A program made the position numbers and the translations under genes. From a virus, in the IMG/VR virus record IMGVR_UViG_3300030294_000051, positions 1-52,205 of that record: a stretch of DNA of 52,205 nucleotides. One strand, given 5' to 3'. The notes under the pieces are model-generated. The model had not been told where the DNA came from. It saw only the letters and a list, made by a program, of their open reading frames with translations, and ran no database searches. Within the stretch, counting starts at the first letter, position 1. Each line of letters opens with the position of its first letter. This document shows positions 7,120-14,699 of this stretch, one piece after another.

Positions 7120-7515
7120 TTAACGCATTTCAGAGCGTATAATTTCTTCAACCTCATTCCAAAATTTCTCTTCTTCCAAAGTGTCTGTATTATTCCATTC
7201 TCCAAAACATTGTCGCAATGCTCCATCTTTTCCGAGCTTATCAATTAACTCTTTTGCCTGCTCATTTGGAGTACGCAAATTTAAGTTTATTATTTTACTT
7301 GTTGGGGTAGTGAATAATGTATATGCTGAATCTATTAAGCTTAAATTATGAGACTTTGCATGCTCAATAGTTTGCCTACACTCATCCTCTTTTGGAACTA
7401 TTTTGTTTTTTAATTTGTATAGAATCTCAATCAATATTCCAATATCAGCACTATTGTAAGGGTAATCTGAACATAATGAAATCCAGTATTTTGGGAATAA
7501 TTCTGTTGGTATCAT
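7120..7515 (-). CDS. Hypothetical protein, 131 aa
   Basis: Not recognised. A soluble protein with mixed helices and an acidic C-terminus (DTLEEEKFWNEVEEIIRSEM). It is the last gene of the accessory operon from 11452 and ends 15 bp from the attP arm repeat, so it may be a late-acquired cargo gene. Confidence 0.65.
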   Translation of the reverse strand: MIPTELFPKYWISLCSDYPYNSADIGILIEILYKLKNKIVPKEDECRQTIEHAKSHNLSLIDSAYTLFTTPTSKIINLNLRTPNEQAKELIDKLGKDGALRQCFGEWNNTDTLEEEKFWNEVEEIIRSEMR

Positions 7516-7549
7516 ATAATTTAATTTTTTACAAAGATATAAAATTCAT

Positions 7550-7786
7550 TTAATCCTGATGATAAACGTCCGGCCATAAGTCCGAAACTTTACAATGATA
7601 TTTTCGCCCTTCTTTCCAATCCATACGAGTATCATTTTCACTGTACTTGTAGAATTCAGTTATACACTCAACGTCATTACCGACCATGCTTAGTATTCTA
7701 ACTCTATCACCGTAACAATACCCTTGACCATCCAATGCAACTGCATGCATATCCATTATCGCACAATACATTCCATTTTTCGTCAT
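7550..7786 (-). CDS. Hypothetical protein, probable 3' part of a frameshifted gene
   Basis: This 78-residue frame overlaps the preceding one by 80 bp. Its sequence (AIMDMHAVALDGQGYCYGD, then RVRILSMVGNDVECITEFYK) looks like a small beta-barrel domain. Removing one base from the run of five T at 7776-7780 fuses it to the upstream frame as VADDENGMYCAIMD, giving one protein of about 128 residues. It is either a real or sequencing frameshift, or a separate overlapping gene starting at the ATG at 7786. Confidence 0.5.
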   Translation of the reverse strand: MTKNGMYCAIMDMHAVALDGQGYCYGDRVRILSMVGNDVECITEFYKYSENDTRMDWKEGRKYHCKVSDLWPDVYHQD

Positions 7787-7937
7787 CAGCTACTTGAAAG
7801 TAGTTTCTATAAAACGAACTAGGTAGTGATTTGTATTCCTTTCTTGGGTTAACCAATGCATCATATAACGTAATTCCTAATGCATGTGCCATATTATCAA
7901 GCTGCTTGATTGTTGGTTTAAATTCTTGATTTTCCAT
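7707..7937 (-). CDS. Hypothetical protein, probable 5' part of a frameshifted gene
   Basis: A 76-residue frame starting at the ATG at 7937 with AAAGT in front. The first 55 residues look coding (KPTIKQLDNMAHALGI, SLPSSFYRNYFQVADDEK); the tail after the A5 run is Cys- and Trp-rich and less convincing, which fits loss of frame there. See the overlapping frame at 7550-7786. Confidence 0.5.
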   Translation of the reverse strand: MENQEFKPTIKQLDNMAHALGITLYDALVNPRKEYKSLPSSFYRNYFQVADDEKWNVLCDNGYACSCIGWSRVLLR

Positions 7938-7941
7938 ACTT

Positions 7942-8166
7942 TTATTTCTCCTTTTTTACTTTTTCAACTGGCTTTTTCAATTCTCTGATAGTCTCTGCAA
8001 CATTATCTTCAAATCTACAAAGATTAAGTTGCGTTTCTCCTTCAAACTCTTCGAGTAGGAATGTTTGAGTTTCTTCCGACAGTCCGGAATAAGCAGACTG
8101 CAAATTTGCTGTCATTACTTGAATTGACTTCAACCGTCTCAGGTCTTTTCTGTTTGGATTGTTCAT
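7942..8166 (-). CDS. Hypothetical protein, 74 aa
   Basis: Not recognised. A charged helical protein with a Lys-rich C-terminus (ELKKPVEKVKKEK). Its start overlaps the previous gene's stop by 4 bp. Confidence 0.65.
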   Translation of the reverse strand: MNNPNRKDLRRLKSIQVMTANLQSAYSGLSEETQTFLLEEFEGETQLNLCRFEDNVAETIRELKKPVEKVKKEK

Positions 8167-8357
8167 AATTTATCAATATAAATTTCTTTTCTGTTTGATG
8201 GATATCCTGTATGGATTAATTTAACTGGGTTTTTTCTTGAAAGGCGACTAAGTGCCTTTTTCTTTGCGTCTGTCTTTGATGTAGCTTTTACCTCAATTTC
8301 TACAATTTGTAGTTGTACCGTAACACGGTAATCTTCAAGTTTCTGTTTTGCTTTCAT
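8163..8357 (-). CDS. Hypothetical protein, 64 aa
   Basis: Not recognised. Short and basic, with a beta-like start (YRVTVQLQIVEIEVKATS) and a Lys/Arg-rich middle. The start carries the AGCAGTATG motif and overlaps the methyltransferase stop by 4 bp. Confidence 0.65.
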   Translation of the reverse strand: MKAKQKLEDYRVTVQLQIVEIEVKATSKTDAKKKALSRLSRKNPVKLIHTGYPSNRKEIYIDKL

Positions 8358-10168
8358 ACTGCTATTTTTGTTTGTTGATGTAATTTAATTGCTACTGCTT
8401 CACAAAGGACTCTTGCCATCGTTACCTCTACTGCATTACCTATATATTTCTTTTGCTCTGCCTGCGTTCCGATAAGCTTGTAATCCTTTGGGAATCCCAT
8501 TATCATTTTGAGTTCAGGAATTTTCAGCATTCGCATTTTAATGTCAACTATTCCGTAAATCGACATGAATTCTTTGATTTTTACGGTAAATTCAGAATCA
8601 TCTTTCTCAATTCGAATTTGCATTTTACCATCTTCTGCAACTATGAAATAAGGGGGCATTTTGTCCATTCTAGCAATCAAAGTGAAACATGGATCATCAA
8701 CCGAGCGAACCTGGTTACCAAATTGCGGGTTCATCAGGTAATGCCATTTACGATTAGCTGTAATTACTTTGGATGGTTCATCAATCGAGCTGCCAATATT
8801 GCTAAAGTTGGTATTCATTATCCACGGTTTCAAGGTAACTAGATTTTGTTTTGGAGTTGATAAAACAGCAGGACACGGATTATTTACGTCTGAATGTTGA
8901 CCACCTCCTGAATACTGATTTACAATAAATCGATTACATGTTACCAGGTTGTACTTTGGATTTGCAGTTAATGCACCGCATGGTTTTTCAATTGATGCAG
9001 GCTTTGACTGTCCAAATTGTTGATCAATGAATCGTGGAGAAACTAAAGCTAATCTGTCTTTTGTCGTTACGGTTGGACTTGGATTATTCACAGAACTAAC
9101 ATTGTCACCATTTCCATAATAAGCTGATAAAAAATCACATTGAACTTTTGCAAAACGGTTATTCGTTGTAACTACTCCACAAGGATCATTTATTGAAGTA
9201 TTTCTATGATCCGGATTACCTGAATTGTATATTGATAGAAAATCACACTTTACAATTCCCAATCTTCCTTGTGTACTAACTACTGGACAAGGATCATCTA
9301 CAGATGGTGGATTATGTTTCCCTGTTTTCCCATTAGTGGAATTGTATTTCAAAATCCATTTGTCTTTTCCACCTGCAACAAACTTGATCAGTCCCGCATG
9401 AATCCGTTCTAGCGTTTTTTCGGATAAATCTTTCTTTCGTGTGAAAATTGACACACCTTCATCCGTGAAGTCGAGTACTTCTTTTACTGGCTTCCATTTT
9501 TTGAAATCAAACATTCCAACCGATCCACCTTTGCAATGTGTAGGTTCAGGCCAGTTGATAGGTAAACCGTATTTTGCGAATTGAATAAACAATCGCTTGC
9601 GTGAAGTATATGCTCCAAAATCTGCTGAGTTCAAAATTCTGAAATCTGAATCATATCCATAAGAGCAAACTTGCTTCATCCATCGGATATAATCTTTTCC
9701 ATTATTTCTACTAACTGGTTTTCCATTATCATCCAACTCACCCCAACTCATAAATTCTTCTACGTTCTCAATATGAACGTAATCAGGATTAAGAGCTTCT
9801 ATGTACCTGAATAAATGTTCTGCAAGCGTTCTACTGTCTGCATCTCTCGACTGTCCACCTTTTGCCTTACTGAAGTTTGTGCACTCTAACGAAGCCCAAA
9901 GAACAAGCTTTGCATTTGGGTACATAATGCGCATAAACTGAACATGTGCAATAAGCTTTGATAGGTCGAGTGTTCTTATATCCTCGGTGAAGTGAAGCGC
10001 ATCAGGGTGGTTTTCTTCATGCGAAGCAATCGCATTTTTATCGTGATTGACACAAGCGATTACCTTGGCACATTGTTCTTTTCTTACTTTTGCACTTTCA
10101 ACTCCTGTGGAAGTTCCACCTGCTCCACAAAATAAATCAACGTAAATCAATTTTATATCTTCATTCAT
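8354..10168 (-). CDS. C5-cytosine DNA methyltransferase with repeated recognition region
   Basis: This 604-residue enzyme transfers a methyl group from SAM to cytosine C5, probably shielding phage DNA from host restriction. Motif I is DLFCGAGG (11-18), motif IV is SLECTNFS with catalytic Cys96 (the usual PC is replaced by EC), motif VI is ENVEEF, motif VIII is SRKRLFIQF, and motif X is YIGNAV near the C-terminus. Between motifs VIII and IX, about residues 285-475, a unit of 25-35 residues repeats seven times around the signature [SD][VI][DN][DNEK]P[CS] and a later V.T or similar strand. This is longer than a usual target recognition domain. No restriction enzyme gene is adjacent. Confidence 0.9.
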   Translation of the reverse strand: MNEDIKLIYVDLFCGAGGTSTGVESAKVRKEQCAKVIACVNHDKNAIASHEENHPDALHFTEDIRTLDLSKLIAHVQFMRIMYPNAKLVLWASLECTNFSKAKGGQSRDADSRTLAEHLFRYIEALNPDYVHIENVEEFMSWGELDDNGKPVSRNNGKDYIRWMKQVCSYGYDSDFRILNSADFGAYTSRKRLFIQFAKYGLPINWPEPTHCKGGSVGMFDFKKWKPVKEVLDFTDEGVSIFTRKKDLSEKTLERIHAGLIKFVAGGKDKWILKYNSTNGKTGKHNPPSVDDPCPVVSTQGRLGIVKCDFLSIYNSGNPDHRNTSINDPCGVVTTNNRFAKVQCDFLSAYYGNGDNVSSVNNPSPTVTTKDRLALVSPRFIDQQFGQSKPASIEKPCGALTANPKYNLVTCNRFIVNQYSGGGQHSDVNNPCPAVLSTPKQNLVTLKPWIMNTNFSNIGSSIDEPSKVITANRKWHYLMNPQFGNQVRSVDDPCFTLIARMDKMPPYFIVAEDGKMQIRIEKDDSEFTVKIKEFMSIYGIVDIKMRMLKIPELKMIMGFPKDYKLIGTQAEQKKYIGNAVEVTMARVLCEAVAIKLHQQTKIAV

Positions 10169-10172
10169 AATA

Positions 10173-11084
10173 TCATTCTGATTTAGATATAAATAAATTA
10201 TTACTCTTCAAAAATAGCTTAGTCGAATAAATCGCATTCCCAGTCAATTGTCTTTGCCAAACTCCGGTGGACGGAGCCCATTTGAACGCATGACTTTTTA
10301 ATTCTTGAATAATACTATAGGAGGGCTTTTCGTCAAATTCAAGTTGCAATCTGTCAATTTCGTAATTGTAGATAACTTTACCGCCAATTATCAAAAGCTC
10401 TTGATTTTCCATTTGTGAACGTTCCTCAATACTTTCTTTCTTTGCTTCGGCCTTTTCAGCCAACTTGAAAAACTTGTGTCTTTCGGTAATTACTACAGAC
10501 ATTGTTTCGTTGAAGTTACGAATACAATTAATTGCTAGCTGAACAGTTTCAAAGTCCCCTTTCTTAGCGAATGTTTCAGTCTTTTGATAAATTGAACTGA
10601 CAAAAAGAGCTTTACTACAGCCCCTTTCAAGCCCTTTGTTTATACCGTGAATTACTGCTGCAGAATGCAAAATATCTTTTTCTAATCGCTGCCATGCTTC
10701 TGATTTCTTTTGTGCTTCTGGCTTATTTTGCTCGATACGTTTTTCAATAGATTTCTTTGCATTGGTTCTCCACTCGTCAAAGTTTTTATAAGCGTTACGC
10801 TCACTGTTGTTTGCTTTCTCAGCTCTTCTAACATTGAACCCTGATCCACCTGTTATTGCTGAACTTGCACACCTTGAATGAGCACTCAACCATTTAGAGA
10901 ATAGTTCTACATATTTTGCGATGTATCTTTCATGCTCCGAACTTGGGATAGATTTAATGTCATCACTCAGCTGTGATTCATGTTCGTCAATACACTGTTT
11001 ACCTCTAACATCAGGACTGAATGAAGTCCAATAAAATGCCCGGTAAGCTGATTCCTGTAAATGTGATAAATAATTTGTTTCCAT
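10173..11084 (-). CDS. Hypothetical protein with polyvalent-protein-type C-terminal domain, 303 aa
   Basis: The N-terminal two thirds are helical and charged. The C-terminal 80 residues (YNYEIDRLQLEFDEKPSYS, then HAFKWAPSTGVWQRQLTGNA) resemble a small domain found at the ends of polyvalent and DUF3560-type proteins in Bacteroidetes mobile elements, whose role may be in protecting incoming DNA. I am not sure of the family. It sits 4 bp upstream of the methyltransferase gene, which supports a link to restriction evasion. Its ATG carries AGTAGCAGT. Confidence 0.7.
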   Translation of the reverse strand: METNYLSHLQESAYRAFYWTSFSPDVRGKQCIDEHESQLSDDIKSIPSSEHERYIAKYVELFSKWLSAHSRCASSAITGGSGFNVRRAEKANNSERNAYKNFDEWRTNAKKSIEKRIEQNKPEAQKKSEAWQRLEKDILHSAAVIHGINKGLERGCSKALFVSSIYQKTETFAKKGDFETVQLAINCIRNFNETMSVVITERHKFFKLAEKAEAKKESIEERSQMENQELLIIGGKVIYNYEIDRLQLEFDEKPSYSIIQELKSHAFKWAPSTGVWQRQLTGNAIYSTKLFLKSNNLFISKSE

Positions 11085-11095
11085 ACTGCTACTTT

Positions 11096-11452
11096 TTAAA
11101 TTATATTCTTAACTATATTTTCAATTTTCATTTTTGTAATTTCAACTCTTTGCTTATAATCATTGACATCAACACCTTGTCCGTCTTTGATTAATTTATT
11201 CTTACCTGCAACACTAAAGAACTCACGAACACCTTCTTCTTGTTCTTGAAGAACTCCTTTAAGCTTAACTAAATCGAAAATTTGAACTAACCAATGATTT
11301 GCATTGACTTCCTTTTGAAAGTTGCTTTTTAGTGTTGAGGATATTCCCCAACTAAATAGTATTGTTTCACCTCTTAATCCATTTTCTGCTTTAGAGGTAA
11401 CCTCAAAACCAATTGTCTTAAAATCATTGTCTTTTACGATTATTGCTTTCAT
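11096..11452 (-). CDS. Hypothetical protein, 118 aa
   Basis: Not recognised. A mixed alpha/beta soluble protein and the first gene of the accessory operon that carries the cytosine methyltransferase, directly under operator-promoter S2. Its leader contains ACAGTATAAAAATG, a variant of the start-codon motif shared by other genes here. Confidence 0.65.
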   Translation of the reverse strand: MKAIIVKDNDFKTIGFEVTSKAENGLRGETILFSWGISSTLKSNFQKEVNANHWLVQIFDLVKLKGVLQEQEEGVREFFSVAGKNKLIKDGQGVDVNDYKQRVEITKMKIENIVKNII

Positions 11453-11500
11453 TTTTATACTGTTTTTAAACTGTTAGTTTTATATTGAATTAATAATATG

Positions 11501-11538
11501 TAAAACTAGCAAATATGATTGTAATACGCTCACATTTT
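11501..11538 (-). promoter_or_regulatory. Operator-promoter S2 (methyltransferase operon)
   Basis: On the minus strand the dyad GTGAGCGTATTACAATCAT (one arm imperfect) is followed after 6 bp by TAGTTTTA (11501-11508). The sequence from TTTGCTAG through TTTTACATATTATT is nearly the same as at S1, showing common descent of the two promoters. Confidence 0.7.
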
Positions 11539-11603
11539 GCGAGAATGTTTCTTTGTTTTAAGTTTGATTAACTGTATTCTTCTTTTTGTTGACGTTTACT
11601 AAC

Positions 11604-11639
11604 AAAAAAAAGCCGTTGACCTTCACAGGCTAACGGCTT
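11604..11639 (-). terminator. Terminator of the lysis operon
   Basis: On the minus strand a GC-rich stem with arms of about 12 bp (one G-T pair and one mismatch), AAGCCGTT at its base, ends in a run of eight T (11604-11611). It lies about 160 bp after the spanin-like gene; no gene lies in between. Confidence 0.8.
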
Positions 11640-11697
11640 ATCAAACAAATTTTAAACAGTATAAAACAGCAGTATATTTTTTCGGAAAAATCTCTTT

Positions 11698-11815
11698 TCT
11701 ACTCTACTCTATTCTTCTCTACTTTACTCTACTCTTATGATCCGCGCGCGAGACGGAATAATTGCCAAAAGTTCGGGAAGTTTTACCAATTGTTCCTGAA
11801 TTATTTCTGTTTTCC
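11698..11815. repeat. Composite repeat, copy A
   Basis: A CTACTCT-rich tract (11698-11737) is followed by a short GC-rich spacer (CGCGCGCG) and by GCCAAAAGTTCGGGAAG (11764-11780). The latter 17 bp occur exactly, in opposite orientation, in copy C at 47208-47224. The copy lies downstream of the spanin-like gene and upstream of its terminator. Confidence 0.6.
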
Positions 11816-12553
11816 GAGAATTTTTCTGACGAAAGAAAACATTTTTACAAATAACTCAACAATTGGAATTTTGAAAACGAAAATAAGTAGAACAGTAACA
11901 CCGAGAACACCAAGCAGTATCAAAGACATATTTGGTAATTTTTTCACGGTTGTTGTATCTTCCGTTTTCGTTTTAGCTTTTACATTGGCCGAACTGTCTG
12001 ATTTGTTTTTCGAAACGCTTTTTTCGTCAATTTTCAAATCATTCTTTTTCTGATCCGTAGTAACAACATTCGATTTTTGATTTTCACTTTTCTGAGTAGT
12101 TTTTTTATTAGTCCAAACTAATTCAGATTTTGCAGGCGGTTTTCCAGTCTTAGCATCTACCGGCAATGAAGTATCGAAAATAGTCAACTTACCTGTAACC
12201 TCGCCAATCTCATTTTCAGTAATATCCAATGTTTTTCCAATTGACGTATTATTCGATATAATCGACTTATCTACCAAGTTGGTAGTATTGGTTAGTTCGG
12301 AAGACTTTTTGACCTGTGTATCGCTAGAAATCGCTTGGTCGGTCTTTATTTTGGTTGTTTTGGTAGTTGAACACCCAACAAACAATAACCCAACAATGAA
12401 AACGGCTAAGAAACTCCACGAATATGCAATCATGTTTCTCCTTTGTTCCCGATAGATCAAAGCATCAATGTTTTTCGGACTATGGAACCAACGTTCGTTT
12501 TTGACTAATATCAAAAACAGAGTTTTTAAAAAAGTTCGTTTACTTGTTTTCAT
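11801..12553 (-). CDS. Unimolecular-spanin-like lipoprotein
   Basis: From the ATG at 12553, which overlaps the previous gene by 14 bp, the product is 250 residues. An internal ATG at 12433 has a rare good Shine-Dalgarno (AAAGGAGAAAC) and gives 210 residues with a short lipoprotein signal ending in the lipobox FVGC (Cys21). A Ser/Thr/Lys-rich linker of about 145 residues is followed by one transmembrane helix (MSLILLGVLGVTVLLIFVF) and a basic tail. A lipoprotein N-terminus plus an inner-membrane C-terminus in one chain is the plan of u-spanins such as T1 gp11, which fuse the two membranes at lysis. Last gene of the lysis cassette. Confidence 0.65.
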   Translation of the reverse strand: MKTSKRTFLKTLFLILVKNERWFHSPKNIDALIYREQRRNMIAYSWSFLAVFIVGLLFVGCSTTKTTKIKTDQAISSDTQVKKSSELTNTTNLVDKSIISNNTSIGKTLDITENEIGEVTGKLTIFDTSLPVDAKTGKPPAKSELVWTNKKTTQKSENQKSNVVTTDQKKNDLKIDEKSVSKNKSDSSANVKAKTKTEDTTTVKKLPNMSLILLGVLGVTVLLIFVFKIPIVELFVKMFSFVRKILGKQK

Positions 12554-12788
12554 CTTGTTTGGTGTTAGTTTCATGACTTTGACAATACGCTGTAAGGCTT
12601 GCAGCAATGAACAGGGCAACGGTGAGAACCGTTTTTGTTGAATCGGGCATTGATAGATCAACTACTTTTACAGCAACTAATCCACCTGTAATCCCGGCAG
12701 CTACCCCGCCAAAATAATTTCGTGCATCCTTCCACTTCTTGGGTGTAGGATTGGTGAACCTTATCCACCAACGTTTCAGCTTTTTCAT
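12540..12788 (-). CDS. Small two-helix membrane protein of the lysis cassette
   Basis: This 82-residue protein has a basic Trp-rich N-terminus, then two hydrophobic segments (GGVAAGITGGLVAVKVV and TVLTVALFIAASLTAY) and a hydrophilic tail. It overlaps the amidase gene by 4 bp. By size and place it may be a second holin or an antiholin, but nothing in the sequence decides this. Confidence 0.65.
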   Translation of the reverse strand: MKKLKRWWIRFTNPTPKKWKDARNYFGGVAAGITGGLVAVKVVDLSMPDSTKTVLTVALFIAASLTAYCQSHETNTKQDENK

Positions 12789-13384
12789 GACAAGTTAGCT
12801 ATTTTTACAATTGCATTTACATGCAGATCAACAACGGCTTTCTTACCTGCTGCAGACAACAGAAACTTACAATCCTGGTCGTTGGTCATAAATAAGTTCT
12901 CTGTCAAAACAGAAGGACAAACCGTGTCACGCAACATAGCAAAATTGCTGTCATAGTCCGGGTCCTTATCCGACCAATCGCCACGCATTTTTGTTTCTTG
13001 TTTCAAAATCGCTTCTGCTTCTTTCCAAAAAACTGTAGCATAAACATCAGAAATGCTTTGACCAGTGAACGTGTGAACTTCCCAACCACGAGCTTCCGCA
13101 TTCGTGTCACTCGCATTTGCATGAATTGAGACAAGCAAGCAGTTCTTTGCTCCAACGATTGAAGCAATTTTGTTTACTCTTTTGCAACGTTCAGTAAGTG
13201 GAATATCATTCTCTTCGGGAACAATCAAATCAACAACAAGTCCTAATTTCTTAAGCTTTGCTGCTACAAGTTGAGCAATCTCACGTGCATACTTGTATTC
13301 AAGTAGCTGTGACTTGTCCGGCCATACAGGCGAACGCTTGCCAGGTGTTTCAATACCATGACCATTGTCAATTAAAATTCTCAT
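12785..13384 (-). CDS. N-acetylmuramoyl-L-alanine amidase endolysin
   Basis: A 199-residue Amidase_3-type enzyme that cleaves the bond between muramic acid and L-alanine. Zinc ligands are His9 (DNGHG), Glu29 (LLEYKY) and His88 (SIHANAS), and Glu162 (TENLF) is the catalytic acid. It has no signal peptide and no cell-wall-binding domain, so it needs a holin to reach the wall. It overlaps both neighbours by 4 bp. Confidence 0.93.
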   Translation of the reverse strand: MRILIDNGHGIETPGKRSPVWPDKSQLLEYKYAREIAQLVAAKLKKLGLVVDLIVPEENDIPLTERCKRVNKIASIVGAKNCLLVSIHANASDTNAEARGWEVHTFTGQSISDVYATVFWKEAEAILKQETKMRGDWSDKDPDYDSNFAMLRDTVCPSVLTENLFMTNDQDCKFLLSAAGKKAVVDLHVNAIVKIANLS

Positions 13385-13860
13385 AATTCATTGTCTTTAT
13401 TATTGTTAGCTTTAAAACCTAATGCACTCTTTAATCGGTCGAAAATCTGAGTTGAGAAAACCAAGTACAGAAATGATATTGTCTTATTGTCAGGCCATAT
13501 CAGCGTTCCATTCCTTAGAATGTTTGTTATGTAGAAATAAATTACAATCAGCGTAGTCCACTTTACTCCAAGCACTTGAATGTATTCGTCCTTTGTCCTT
13601 ACTCCTGTACTATAAATGAAATACACCAAAAAGACATAAAAACCAAAATGCTTAAATGCTTCGAATGCCTTGTCAATTTTGAATGGCTTATTATTTACGT
13701 TTACATCAGTATAAATTCCTGCTGCTATGTTTGCCACAAAAGCAAAGAAAATCAGGATGTAAACATCTTCAAGTTGCATGTAAATTGTGAATAATGTCGT
13801 GACTATCATTACAATAGCGTTCTTCAAGAAATCATACAATTGATAGAATAAATCATTCAT
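13381..13860 (-). CDS. Holin-like membrane protein
   Basis: This 159-residue protein has three to four hydrophobic helices (about residues 14-30, 33-50, 72-86 and 100-115) and a hydrophilic C-terminus (ending KANNNKDNEL). It resembles Bacteroidetes phage holins in size and pattern and is the first gene of the lysis operon, directly before the amidase. It would open the inner membrane for the endolysin. Confidence 0.75.
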   Translation of the reverse strand: MNDLFYQLYDFLKNAIVMIVTTLFTIYMQLEDVYILIFFAFVANIAAGIYTDVNVNNKPFKIDKAFEAFKHFGFYVFLVYFIYSTGVRTKDEYIQVLGVKWTTLIVIYFYITNILRNGTLIWPDNKTISFLYLVFSTQIFDRLKSALGFKANNNKDNEL

Positions 13861-13908
13861 AGTAATTGACTATATTACATTATTTCAAAATTGATAAACT
13901 TTACTCTA

Positions 13909-13946
13909 CAAAAATATAAAATATGATTGTAATACGCTCACTTATT
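13909..13946 (-). promoter_or_regulatory. Operator-promoter S3 (lysis operon)
   Basis: The dyad GTGAGCGTATTACAATCAT, identical to that at S2, is followed after 6 bp by a perfect -7 element TATTTTTG (13909-13916). The holin start is 49 bp downstream. About 100 bp away on the other strand lies the promoter of the lipoprotein moron. Confidence 0.75.
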
Positions 13947-14042
13947 TCTGAAAAACATGCAATAAATCAGCAAATTGATAACATTCTAGTGTCAATTATC
14001 AAATTCTTTTAAAAAACAAACCTCAATTTATGTTATTATCTA

Positions 14043-14050
14043 TATCTTTG
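14043..14050 (+). promoter_or_regulatory. Housekeeping-type promoter of the lipoprotein moron
   Basis: TATCTTTG matches the -7 consensus exactly and lies 22 bp before the ATG. No phage palindrome accompanies it, so this gene is probably expressed by host factors in the lysogen. Confidence 0.6.
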
Positions 14051-14072
14051 TCGAAATTTAATTCATACAATT

Positions 14073-14648
14073 ATGAAAAAACTAATTATCATCACCCTAA
14101 TTTCAATTGCTTTCGCATCATGCGGTTCAAAAGATGAGCCTAATATTTTGAAACTTGATCCAAATGCTATGATTAGCATTAAACCCGCTTATGGAGCATC
14201 AAAAGCACCCGCTTTTGTAAAAGTTACAGATACACATTTGAGCGCATTGGATATAGTAAAGCAAACTACAATTATTCAATATAATTTCAACAACCTTAAA
14301 TGGGAACGAGTCTTTGAGTCGAATCAACGAGATACTGTTTCAAGTACACCGTGCTTAAAAATGTATGGAGTCGACATAATCAATCAGGACGGTAATTATG
14401 TGCCAGACTTTATAGAATCAGCTGATTGTATTTTAATTAAGTTTAACCTACATGCCCCCGCTGGTGCACCTCGTGATACTCTTGGTTATATTCCGAACTC
14501 AACAATACGGTCGGCTCAAATAATCATAAAGCAAGCTTACGAAAATAAAGATGAAGCTTTAATGATAAAGACGTTTAACGAAGCATTTACTTTCATTCCA
14601 ATTACAGGGGCAGAATACAAGACACTAAAGGCACAAAATTTACAATAA
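14073..14648 (+). CDS. Lipoprotein of unknown function (moron)
   Basis: This 191-residue protein has a standard lipoprotein signal (MKKLIIITLISIAFASC, Cys17). The mature part has no motif I recognise. It is the only plus-strand gene between the lysis and tail genes, with its own housekeeping promoter and terminator, which is the usual form of a moron expressed during lysogeny. A surface-exposed lipoprotein could change phage adsorption or host fitness; that is inference. Confidence 0.8.
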   Translation: MKKLIIITLISIAFASCGSKDEPNILKLDPNAMISIKPAYGASKAPAFVKVTDTHLSALDIVKQTTIIQYNFNNLKWERVFESNQRDTVSSTPCLKMYGVDIINQDGNYVPDFIESADCILIKFNLHAPAGAPRDTLGYIPNSTIRSAQIIIKQAYENKDEALMIKTFNEAFTFIPITGAEYKTLKAQNLQ

Positions 14649-14664
14649 AATTAAGAACAATTTA

Positions 14665-14697
14665 AAATAAGGGTTGCAGTTTTTGCAGCCCTTATTT
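14665..14697. terminator. Bidirectional terminator between the moron and tail genes
   Basis: A 14-bp stem with one G-T pair (14665-14678 with 14684-14697) and a short T-rich loop, with T-runs on both sides. It ends the moron transcript and overlaps the last bases before the tail-tip gene stop. Confidence 0.85.
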
Positions 14698-14699
14698 TT

